DNA from: Candidatus Alkanophagales archaeon
Lineage (GTDB): Archaea; Halobacteriota; Syntropharchaeia; Alkanophagales; B39-G2
DNA: 7,084 nt
Reading direction: 5' to 3'
Assembly: GCA_003661185.1 (NCBI GenBank)
Contig: QMVQ01000078.1
Span: 1 to 7,084, forward strand
Below the pieces are notes generated by a model. It had not been told where the DNA came from and made no database searches. It saw only the letters and a list, made by a program, of their open reading frames with translations. A program made the translations under genes and the position numbers. Within the stretch, counting starts at the first letter, position 1; each line of letters starts with the position of its first letter. This document shows positions 1 through 5,936 of this stretch, piece after piece.

Positions 1-10
1 AGCTAAAGAT

Positions 11-25
11 AAAAACGATGTTTTT
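11..25. repeat. Short perfect inverted repeat (six-base stem, three-base loop)
   Basis: AAAAAC, GAT, GTTTTT form a perfect six-base-pair stem with a three-base loop. The stem is AT-rich and therefore weak. It could be the end of a transcript coming from outside the window, because a T run forms its right arm, but this may equally be chance. Nothing else is supported in bases 1-108. Confidence 0.25.
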
Positions 26-108
26 GCCCAACCCGTCCTTAAATTTAAGTCTAACACGGTCCAAAGTATAACGGTAAAAGGGTCTCAAGGGTGAAATTGT
101 GGATATAA

Positions 109-338
109 GTGGTTAAAGATAATTTCTCAGGTAGCCGCAGTAAAAGCGAGAATGAATTGCTTGAGAGCAAATACGGCTGCAAGCTCAGCAAATTTGAAAA
201 AAGAGTAGAAGCAGCAAAAGAGGAAAACTTTGAGGAGTGAGACGGTTATATAGAGTGAGAAGCGTATGTGGAAGTTTGTGGGACTTAGAATCAAGACTAA
301 GAGAGGTCAGCAATGCTAATAACGTTACGATTGTTTAA
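109..338 (+). pseudogene. Degraded small charged protein, antitoxin-like (two in-frame TGA codons, one frameshift)
   Basis: From GTG 109, directly after an in-frame TAA, the frame reads a charged helical peptide with LLESKYGCKLSKFEKRVEAA and then KEENFEE, followed by TGA at 238. Reading on gives DGYIE, TGA at 256, and EAYVE. A one-base shift near 271-273 then restores DLESRLREVSNANNVTIV, ending at TAA 336-338. Both TGA codons sit where tryptophan would give EEWDGYIEWEAYVE. From memory, this pattern is typical of short archaeal proteins often paired with small toxins; that family call is not proven here. Adding one A near 272 (GTGGAAAGT) would repair the frame. No partner toxin is recognised. 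The product, if any, would stop after 43 residues. Confidence 0.5.
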
Positions 339-474
339 AGATAACAGAATTGTTGAATCTTATGAAGTAATTGTATTATCAAATGTGAAGATGCTGAAGA
401 AGAATCCCGCAGCGGCTAATGATGTGGAGCGGTTTAAAAAGAGAGTTGAAGGGCTGAGCGTCAAAGAAATTTAG
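313..474 (+). CDS. Small conserved-looking protein of unknown function, 53 residues
   Basis: An ATG ORF beginning MLITLRLFKDNRIVESYEV and ending ERFKKRVEGLSVKEI, closed by TAG 472-474. I do not recognise a family. It looks like real protein: a short beta-like N-terminal half (LRLF, RIVESYEVIVLS) followed by a basic, charged helix. The start overlaps the 3' end of the broken gene at 109-338 by 26 bases. It is in the same frame as the first part of that gene, so it could be a separate overlapping gene or the C-terminal part of one longer protein shifted twice. No good ribosome binding site precedes it; GAGAGG (301-306) lies six bases upstream and is the only candidate. The flanking sequence is decayed, so it may not be expressed. 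Confidence 0.4.
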   Translation: MLITLRLFKDNRIVESYEVIVLSNVKMLKKNPAAANDVERFKKRVEGLSVKEI

Positions 475-479
475 CAAGA

Positions 480-1755
480 ACTTTTTTCTTCCTCCTCATT
501 TCGGCGCATTCATTGCATCGAGCATCACCGCCACGAACACCGAAAACATTATTCTTCTATCGCAGTGACCCTTGCTTTACCGTCATTTATTTTCGCGCTC
601 CACACGACGACGGTTCAAGCCTCCTACGTAAACGTCGTTGGACATCTTCGAGCCTTTAAAGCCGGTGCGGTTTGGTGCTCTTTACCTGAGCGTGTTTCTG
701 CTGATTGATGCGTTGGCGGGCGTTGCGTTCGCAGTGCCGAGCGTTGTCGTCCTGACGGCGAAACACCCGACGACAGCCGCGCTCCTGTTGCTCTTGGGTG
801 TTAATGGGAGTCCTCGTCGGGCATGCTGTCGTTTACTCATTTTCCCTCTTCGGGCTGCGAATTTCTTACGACCCCTCAAAGTGACAGTTTTTGAAGAACA
901 TCGTCAAGATTTTAGGCTTAACGCTGTCATGAAGTGCGTTTTGCGCTCTAAGTACCTTCAAAATTACTTGACGCGATACAGCGAGGAGTTCACAAGAATT
1001 TTCGCCAAGTACTCCGTCGTTTTCCCGTTTTCCACCGCTTTGATATTTGAGGTTGAAGAAACGTGCTTCTGCTCGTTGGTTATTTGCGGCATTTTTGTTG
1101 CTGTAGTATTTTGCGACGAGCAGGGTTTAGCGAGGCGTTTTGGAACCGGAATTCGTTTTTGGGCGTGGCGACGTGTGGCGTGAAGGAATTACGAGATGCA
1201 GGCTCGTCAAAGCTCCTGGCGATGGGTTTTAGCGATGACGCTGAAGGACTTGAAAATAATTTTCAGGCGGATTTCGATGGTTGTCGGGTTTTTAATCCCG
1301 ATTTACTTCATCCTGCCGCAGGTTTTCGTTTCGTTGCGTTGCGGAGCGACGGGAAATCGAGCTTTTGAAGGCTATGCCGATAACAAAGGGACAACTCGCC
1401 ACGAACAAGGCGCTTTCGGCATCCTTTGCGTCCGTAATCCCTGCGGCGGCGTGGCAGCGTCTTCGAGCGTTCTTCGTTGCTTCTACTTCCGCTTGCGGTT
1501 CTTTTGCCGCTTGACGTCTCGTTGCTGACTATGCTGTTTTTGTTCAGTTATGAAGACGATGAGCTTGGCGTCCCAGAAAGAAGCATTTTACAATCTATCA
1601 CTCTCTTTGCGATTAATTAATGGCAGCTGCTGGTCGTCGTCGTGCTACCCGCTGGGCTCTTGTTCCGTCTCCGGTGGTGAATGCATTAAGCTACGGCTTA
1701 GCAGCGCTTTGGCTGGGCTTGATTGTTAAAAGATTCAACCTTGAAAACCGCTTAG
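480..1755 (+). pseudogene. Shattered ABC-2-type transporter permease, 5' truncated, many frameshifts
   Basis: Hydrophobic membrane-protein segments can be read on the plus strand only by changing frame repeatedly. In order: FFLLISA (486-506), ASSITATNTENIILLS (515-562), LPSFIFAL (574-600), then QASYVNVV (about 616-639), SVFLLIDALAGVAFAVPSVV (about 689-750), VLMGVLVGHAVVYSFSLFGL (798-857), QFLKNIVKILGLTLS (885-929), SKYLQNYLTRYSEEFTRIFA (about 950-1009), LKDLKIIFRRISMVVGFLIP (about 1241-1300), ELLKAMPITKGQLATNK (1359-1409), SLLLLPLAVLLPLDVSLLTM (1474-1533) and VVNALSYGLAALWLGLIVKR (about 1674-1733). Stops interrupt at 566, 882, 930 and 1618. The LKDLKIIFRR...GFLIPIYF and ELLKAMPITKGQL segments resemble large ABC-2 exporter permeases of roughly 500 or more residues. 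No ATPase gene is present. No start or N-terminus is visible, so it looks truncated by the preceding ORF. Apart from this remnant I see no other gene between 475 and 1790. Confidence 0.7.
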
Positions 1756-1770
1756 ACCGAACCCCTTCGC

Positions 1771-1777
1771 TTATATC
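1771..1777 (+). promoter_or_regulatory. Probable TATA box for cbf5
   Basis: TTATATC, preceded by the purine/C-rich GAACCCCTTCGC, is centred about 28 bases before the GTG start at 1802. With the usual archaeal spacing, transcription would begin at about 1798-1802, giving a leaderless or nearly leaderless mRNA. This fits the absence of a ribosome binding site before the start. Confidence 0.45.
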
Positions 1778-1801
1778 AAGTATAACGGGGAAAATAAATG
1801 C

Positions 1802-2791
1802 GTGGCTGCAACGGAGCTGGTCAAGGCGGAGGCGTTCACGAGCAAGAAGTATGGATGCGAGCCAGAGCACAGGAGCATTCCAGGGTTGATAGAGCGTGGT
1901 GTCGTGGTCATCGACAAGCCAAGGGGACCAACGTCACATCAAGTAACACTATGGGTCAAGGAGATTCTGGGGGCGAGGAAGGCGGCGCACGTCGGCACGC
2001 TTGACCCAAAGGTTACAGGCGTCCTTCCAATACTCCTCGGAAAGGCAACGAAGCTCTCGGGTCTGCTGGCGAGCGAGAAAGAGTATGTCTGCCTGATGCG
2101 TCTTCACAAGGAAGTCAAGCCGTCCGTGCTAAAGCGGGTGTGTAAGGAGTTCGTCGGCAGCATTTACCAGCGTCCGCCATTGAAGTCGGCAGTGAAACGT
2201 CGCATCCGCATCAGGAAAATCTACTCGCTGGACGTTCTGGAGGTTGAGGGCAAAGAAGTTTTGTTCAGGGTGCGGTGCGAAGCCGGCACCTACATTAGGA
2301 TGCTCTGCCATCACATCGGGCTGGCGCTCGGCGTCGGCGCTCACATGTTTCAGCTCCGCCGCACTAAAGCGGGCGTTTTCTCAGAGAAAGACTCCATCAC
2401 ACTTCACGACCTAAAAGACGCTTACGTTTTTTACGAAGATGGCGACGAGAGTTTTTTACGCCGTATTCTGATACCGATGGAGCAGGCGGTGCGCGAGCTT
2501 CCGTATGTGGTAGTGAAGGATACCGCCGTCGATGCGATTTGCCACGGTGCAGACCTTGCAGCGCCTGGCATCGTGCAGCTCGACCGTCGTATTAACGCCG
2601 GCGACGCAGTCGTGGTCTTTACGCTGAAAAGGGAGGCTGTTGCTGTCGGCGAGGCGAAGCTCGACGCCGTAGAAATGCTGAGGGCCGAAAAGGGAATCTG
2701 TGTCGAAACGAAAAAGGTTTTGATGGAGCCCGGCACTTACCCACGTTGTTGGGGCGGCAAAAGTAGCGGCGAGGGCGTCTCTGATGCTTAA
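1802..2791 (+). CDS. cbf5: H/ACA RNP pseudouridine synthase Cbf5 (archaeal TruB family)
   Basis: Catalytic subunit of H/ACA guide-RNA particles, which isomerises uridine to pseudouridine in rRNA; the archaeal enzyme can also act on tRNA U55. At 329 residues it has the normal archaeal length. The N-terminal targeting segment ends at IPGLIERGVVVIDKPRGP (26-43), which carries the family KxP motif. The catalytic aspartate is D68 in GTLDPKVTG (66-73). YQRPPLKSAVKR (122-133) and CEAGTYIRML (159-168) are conserved core motifs, and LRRTKAG (185-191) follows. A C-terminal PUA domain runs from about 233 to 314 (LPYVVVKD... to PGTYPR). The GTG start at 1802 is chosen because the TATA box at 1771 predicts a transcript start there. 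The ATG at 1798 opens a different frame and is a shadow. The gene stands alone, tail-to-tail with purP. Partners Nop10, Gar1 and L7Ae are not in the window. Confidence 0.96.
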   Translation: MAATELVKAEAFTSKKYGCEPEHRSIPGLIERGVVVIDKPRGPTSHQVTLWVKEILGARKAAHVGTLDPKVTGVLPILLGKATKLSGLLASEKEYVCLMRLHKEVKPSVLKRVCKEFVGSIYQRPPLKSAVKRRIRIRKIYSLDVLEVEGKEVLFRVRCEAGTYIRMLCHHIGLALGVGAHMFQLRRTKAGVFSEKDSITLHDLKDAYVFYEDGDESFLRRILIPMEQAVRELPYVVVKDTAVDAICHGADLAAPGIVQLDRRINAGDAVVVFTLKREAVAVGEAKLDAVEMLRAEKGICVETKKVLMEPGTYPRCWGGKSSGEGVSDA

Positions 2792-3843
2792 GTCAGAACT
2801 TCCTCAAGCCTCCCCTGCTCTGCCGCTTCCTTTATCTCAAGGGCAATCCGCCGCCCCATGAACATGTTTTCGCCATGTCGGAGGTATGCGTAGGGCGATG
2901 TGCCGATGCCAACGTTCGTGCCGGCGACGATGCGGGCTGATATTTCGAAAGTGTAAATTTCAAGGTTTTCGGTAATCACGGTTTCGAGACAGAAAGCGCC
3001 GATGATGCCAGGCATCGCTATTTTCTCAGACGCCTCGACCACGGCGTCGCCCATCCTCAGGATTTCTGCAAGCAAAGACTCTCTAAGCATCAGTGGAATG
3101 TTCCCGACGACGGTGTAAGTCGGACTTAAGTCAAGTTGTAGCTGCTCCGACGCAGGAATCTTCCAGAGAGCGTCCACATTTGCCTCGTAGCGTCGGTCTA
3201 TTGCAAGAAGTTCTGTTTCTTCGTGCAACAATGAGCGGAAATACGAAGGATAGACGTTCACACCGACAACATATTCCTGAATATGCACATCCCTTAAGTC
3301 CTCCTCACGCAAAACCCCCGTTTTTAAAAAACTTTCAGCTTTTTTCCAGAAGTCTTCAGGTGAGCTTGTAAGGAAGTAGCCACGCCCGCCGCGGGCGCCC
3401 GGAAACTTAACAATAACAAGACAGTCTATTTCGTCAGGGCTTTTAAAGACTTTAGGAAGGCGGAGCCCTGCCCTCCTCAGCCAGCGCTCCTGAAGCTCCC
3501 GATTCGTCTCCCAGACGAGCAGTTGCTTGTTCCCAAACATCGGGACTCTTAGCTTCAAAAGTTTCTCTGTCGGGATGTAAGCGTTAAAGGAGCCATGTGG
3601 CACGAGTATCGTATTTAATTCGAGCAGGCGCTCTTGAATTTCATCATTGGCAAGCTCCTCAAAGCTTTCCACGCTGATCATAACGTCAGCAACTCTGAAA
3701 CGCTCATACACAAGCTCGTCGCCGTGTTTGCAAACGACGACTGTGCGGAAGCTCTCGTCCTTTGCCCCCTTTAAAATATTCAAAGCGGAGTGCGAGCCAA
3801 GCGTCCCAATGCTCAGCTTTGAGACGTCGTAACCTTCCAGCAT
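2788..3843 (-). CDS. purP: 5-formaminoimidazole-4-carboxamide ribonucleotide synthetase PurP
   Basis: ATP-grasp-like ligase that makes FAICAR from AICAR, formate and ATP. This is the folate-independent archaeal version of the ninth step of IMP synthesis. With the start at 3843 the protein has 351 residues, close to known archaeal PurP. Visible motifs: TLGSHSALNILKGAKDE (14-30), the N-terminal nucleotide-binding hallmark; VPHGSFNAY (81-89); PMFGN (101-105); KFPGARGGRGYF (146-157), the glycine-rich ATP loop; QEYVVGVN (189-196); DRRYEANVDAL (216-226); and FEISARIVAGTN (299-310). An upstream ATG at 3957 would add 38 residues without family character. The start at 3843 has GGTGA four bases before it and fits the promoter, so it is preferred. 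Several archaea carry PurP paralogues; the DGGTN I recall from methanogen PurP is VAGTN here, so a paralogue with a shifted role cannot be excluded. Confidence 0.93.
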   Translation of the reverse strand: MLEGYDVSKLSIGTLGSHSALNILKGAKDESFRTVVVCKHGDELVYERFRVADVMISVESFEELANDEIQERLLELNTILVPHGSFNAYIPTEKLLKLRVPMFGNKQLLVWETNRELQERWLRRAGLRLPKVFKSPDEIDCLVIVKFPGARGGRGYFLTSSPEDFWKKAESFLKTGVLREEDLRDVHIQEYVVGVNVYPSYFRSLLHEETELLAIDRRYEANVDALWKIPASEQLQLDLSPTYTVVGNIPLMLRESLLAEILRMGDAVVEASEKIAMPGIIGAFCLETVITENLEIYTFEISARIVAGTNVGIGTSPYAYLRHGENMFMGRRIALEIKEAAEQGRLEEVLT

Positions 3844-3847
3844 GAAA

Positions 3848-3852
3848 TCACC
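3848..3852 (-). promoter_or_regulatory. Ribosome binding site deciding the purP start
   Basis: Read on the minus strand, GGTGA lies four bases before the ATG at 3843, matching the archaeal anti-Shine-Dalgarno core. It supports the internal start over the ATG at 3957, which would place the promoter inside the coding region. Confidence 0.6.
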
Positions 3853-3876
3853 GGCTGGCTGAGAATTGGTTGTCTC

Positions 3877-3887
3877 AAAATATATAT
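3877..3887. promoter_or_regulatory. Shared AT box of the divergent purP / PH-protein promoters
   Basis: AAAATATATAT is nearly symmetric and lies between the divergent starts at 3843 (-) and 3911 (+). With about 26 bases of spacing, leftward transcription would start near 3856, giving a short leader that includes GGTGA. Rightward transcription would start near 3908, almost at the ATG. One TATA element could therefore serve both genes. Confidence 0.45.
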
Positions 3888-3910
3888 GCTCGGATGAGGA
3901 ACGTAAAGCG

Positions 3911-4345
3911 ATGAGGTTCGAGTTGGTGCCGCCGTCCTCGACGGCGTGGGTCGTCACGCTCTCAATAGTTGTTGTGTGCTTAGCGCTGCTACTTCTCTTC
4001 GCTTACATCGCTTACAGCATGCGGAACGTCACCGTCGAGGTCGAAAACGACGGTCTCAGGATAAAAGGCAGTCTTTACGGACGCTTCATCCCAAAAGAGC
4101 AAATAATCAAAAACGGCATCCGCACGCTCGACCTGAGCGTCGAACGCGAGTTTAAGCCTAGGATCAGGACGAACGGCATAGGGCTCCCCGGCTACAAAGA
4201 GGGCTGGTTCAAACTTAGAAACGGCAAAAAAGCCCTGCTCTTCGTGACGAGCAACACCGTCGTTTACGTCCCGACAAACAACTTTGCGGTCATGCTAAGT
4301 GTTAAAAACCCTGAGATATTCGTTGAGACATTAAAAACGCTTTAA
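3911..4345 (+). CDS. Small membrane protein with bacterial/archaeal PH-like domain
   Basis: A 144-residue protein with one strong hydrophobic segment at about 13-36 (WVVTLSIVVVCLALLLLFAY). A beta-rich soluble domain follows from about 40 to the end. The motif with RTNGIGLPGYKEGWFKL (86-102) and NGKKALLFVT (104-113) resembles the bPH family of short PH-like domains (Pfam bPH_5 type, from memory). Function is unknown; such proteins are usually described as membrane-associated. An in-frame ATG at 3866 would add 15 residues across the AT box. The start at 3911 is preferred because the predicted transcript begins near 3908; GAGGA at 3896-3900 is a possible but distant binding site. It diverges from purP and is convergent with argB, separated by 58 bases in which I see nothing clear. 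Confidence 0.75.
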   Translation: MRFELVPPSSTAWVVTLSIVVVCLALLLLFAYIAYSMRNVTVEVENDGLRIKGSLYGRFIPKEQIIKNGIRTLDLSVEREFKPRIRTNGIGLPGYKEGWFKLRNGKKALLFVTSNTVVYVPTNNFAVMLSVKNPEIFVETLKTL

Positions 4346-4403
4346 ACTAATTGATACAGTTTCCTCTCTACGATGTGAGCATTTGCCGTCTGCCACTAAC
4401 CGC

Positions 4404-5279
4404 TTATCGGAGCATAGTGCCGACGCCGGCGTCTGTAAAGAGTTCGAGCAGGAGAGAATGAGGCTTCCGCCCATCGATGATGTGGCAGACGACGCCAACG
4501 GACGCCGCTTTTACGCAAGCTTCAAGCTTTGGGAGCATGCCACTCTCCACGACACCGCCCTTAATGAGTCGCCGAGCTTCGTCTCTTGAAATCTCGGAAA
4601 TCAATGTTGAAAGGTCTCTAGGGTCTCTAAGGAGTCCGGGGACGTCCGTAAGTATTATCAGCTTTTTCGCTTTTAGGGCGGCTGCGATTTCGCCGGCGGT
4701 GGTATCCGCATTCACATTCAAGCTGTTACCCTGCTCATCTACGGCAATTGGCGAGACCACGGGGATATAGCCGTGCGTTACGACCATCTTGATGACCTCG
4801 GGGTTGATCGCCTTAATTTCGCCGACCCAGCCGAGGTCCACCTCCTCTTCAACGTCGCCCCGCCGCACTCTGCGCAGCTTTTCGGCGATGATAAGCCTGC
4901 CGTCGTTGCCCGAGAGCCCGATGCCCTTCCCCCCGTGCTTACTGATGAGCGAGACGATGCGCTCGTTCACGCTCCCCACGAGCACCATCCTGACGATTTC
5001 CATAGTCTCGTCATCCGTAACCCTGAGACCGGCGACGAACTTCGGCTGCTTGCCGAGGCGTTCCATGAGCCTCGTTATCTCAGGACCGCCGCCGTGCACC
5101 ACCACCGGATTTATGCCAACGAACCGCAGGAGAACGACGTCCTTAATGACGTCCTCCATCGTTGCCTCGTCGACTAGGGCGTGCCCACCGAGCTTAATCA
5201 CCATCGTCGAGCCGTAAAACTCCCGAATGTAAGGCAACGCCTCTATCAGAATTTTCTCCCTGCTCATGGTTGCCGCCAT
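4404..5279 (-). CDS. argB: Acetylglutamate kinase ArgB
   Basis: Phosphorylates N-acetyl-L-glutamate with ATP, the second and usually controlling step of arginine synthesis. Amino-acid-kinase motifs are complete: VIKLGGHAL (27-35, with K29), VHGGGPEI (61-68), GLRVT (84-88, with R85), LNVNADTTAGEIA (187-199, with N188 and D192), LTDVPGL (210-216) and ESGMLPKLEAC (245-255, with K251). These match the E. coli catalytic lysines, asparagine and aspartate. The 291 residues include an N-terminal helix (MSREKILIEALPYIREFYG, 5-23). That helix is typical of hexameric, arginine-inhibited enzymes such as that of Thermotoga and absent from the E. coli dimer, so feedback inhibition by arginine is likely. 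The ATG at 5279 fits a leaderless transcript; ATG 5267 (residue 5) is an alternative start. No other arg gene is nearby. A lysine-pathway LysZ kinase is less likely. Confidence 0.94.
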   Translation of the reverse strand: MAATMSREKILIEALPYIREFYGSTMVIKLGGHALVDEATMEDVIKDVVLLRFVGINPVVVHGGGPEITRLMERLGKQPKFVAGLRVTDDETMEIVRMVLVGSVNERIVSLISKHGGKGIGLSGNDGRLIIAEKLRRVRRGDVEEEVDLGWVGEIKAINPEVIKMVVTHGYIPVVSPIAVDEQGNSLNVNADTTAGEIAAALKAKKLIILTDVPGLLRDPRDLSTLISEISRDEARRLIKGGVVESGMLPKLEACVKAASVGVVCHIIDGRKPHSLLLELFTDAGVGTMLR

Positions 5280-5297
5280 AAATAAATGGGAGAACGA

Positions 5298-5306
5298 ATT
5301 AATAAG
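5298..5306. promoter_or_regulatory. Shared AT box of the divergent argB / rpl6 promoters
   Basis: ATTAATAAG is centred near 5302, in the 49-base gap between the argB start (5279, -) and the rpl6 start (5329, +). It is about 23-27 bases from each. Both transcripts would begin at or within a few bases of their start codons, so both could be leaderless. Confidence 0.45.
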
Positions 5307-5328
5307 ATGTCCATCAAACTAAGCTGGG

Positions 5329-5874
5329 GTGGGGCATTTGCCCGACGAGATCAGCATCCCGATGCCGGAAGGCGTGGAAGTGGAAATTAAAGAGGGAAAT
5401 GTAAGAGTTTCAGGACCGAAAGGCGTGGTCGAGCGGCGGCTGTGGCACCCGAACGTGAAAATAGAGCGGGAGGGGCAGAGCGTTTTCGTGCGTTGGGAGG
5501 CGCCGCGGAGAAAAGTGAGAGCGGTCGCGGGCACATTCGCAGCGCACATCAAAAACATGATAACCGGCGTGACCGAGGGTTTCACATATAAATTAAGGGT
5601 GGTGTATTCGCACTTCCCGATACAGGTGAAGGTCGTGGGCAATAAAGTGGAAATTTCAAACTTCCTCGGCGAGAAGCGCCCGAGAGTTGCGGAAATCGTC
5701 GGGGACGTGAAGGTTGAAGTTAAGGGCAGGGACATCATCGTAACAGGCATAAACAAGGAAGCGGTGGGACAGACTGCTGCTAACATCGAGCAAGCGACAA
5801 AGATAAAAAGAAGGGACCCCCGCGTTTTCCAAGACGGAATCTACCTCGTCGAAAAAGCCGTCGGCAGCGCTTAG
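5329..5874 (+). CDS. rpl6: 50S ribosomal protein L6 (uL6), archaeal type
   Basis: Large-subunit protein placed near the factor-binding site at the base of the stalk. The 181 residues carry the archaeal L6 pattern: [20 protein letters not shown] near the N-terminus; [18 protein letters not shown] and [16 protein letters not shown] in the centre; then [31 protein letters not shown] and [17 protein letters not shown]. It is complete, ending at TAG. The GTG at 5329 fits a leaderless start from the AT box at 5298-5306. A TTG at 5338 (giving [13 protein letters not shown]) has GGTG at 5328-5331 and would look more like other archaeal L6 N-termini, so the start is uncertain by three codons. In most archaea rpl6 lies in the spc cluster between rps8 and rpl32e; here its neighbours are argB and pstS. 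Confidence 0.95.
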   Translation: MGHLPDEISIPMPEGVEVEIKEGNVRVSGPKGVVERRLWHPNVKIEREGQSVFVRWEAPRRKVRAVAGTFAAHIKNMITGVTEGFTYKLRVVYSHFPIQVKVVGNKVEISNFLGEKRPRVAEIVGDVKVEVKGRDIIVTGINKEAVGQTAANIEQATKIKRRDPRVFQDGIYLVEKAVGSA

Positions 5875-5891
5875 CTCGTCTTATTTGTGCG

Positions 5892-5925
5892 GAGCGGCAT
5901 AGCTTTCTGCGTCGCTCGTTGTTTT
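5892..5925 (+). terminator. Possible hairpin plus T-rich tail after rpl6
   Basis: GAGCG and GCA (5892-5899) can pair with TGC and CGCTC (5908-5917), leaving a two-base bulge and an eight-base loop. TTGTTTT follows at 5919-5925. It sits 17 bases after the rpl6 stop, in the convergent gap with pstS. Archaeal termination depends mainly on T runs, so the hairpin may be incidental. Confidence 0.35.
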
Positions 5926-5936
5926 CGCTTTAAGCC

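Noticed and set aside
109..260. TGA read as tryptophan or selenocysteine in the broken small gene
   Set aside because: The same region also has a frameshift, the adjacent permease has TAA and frame breaks, and intact genes use TGG for Trp. Decay or sequence error explains all of these together.
638..1183. 181-residue ORF as a complete gene
   Set aside because: Only parts of it read as membrane protein. At about 798 and 1050 better membrane sequence continues in other frames. It is one piece of the broken permease.
1196..1528. 110-residue ORF as a complete gene
   Set aside because: Its first half is a good permease segment, but after about 1350 the membrane-protein reading moves to another frame and the ORF becomes Cys/Arg-rich noise.
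1798..2004. 68-residue ATG ORF overlapping the cbf5 start
   Set aside because: It lies in the wrong frame inside cbf5, with Gly/Arg-rich low-complexity text typical of a shadow.
4608..4632. Tandem GGTCTCTA-like repeat
   Set aside because: It codes for part of ArgB in normal frame; two short copies are not evidence of a repeat element.
4773..5217. Two plus-strand ORFs of 134 and 142 residues opposite argB
   Set aside because: argB on the other strand is complete with every catalytic motif. These ORFs are His/Pro- and Ser/Thr-rich antisense shadows.
5319..5786. 155-residue minus-strand ORF opposite rpl6
   Set aside because: It is antisense to a clear L6 gene, rich in Thr, Pro and Ser, and has no recognisable motif.
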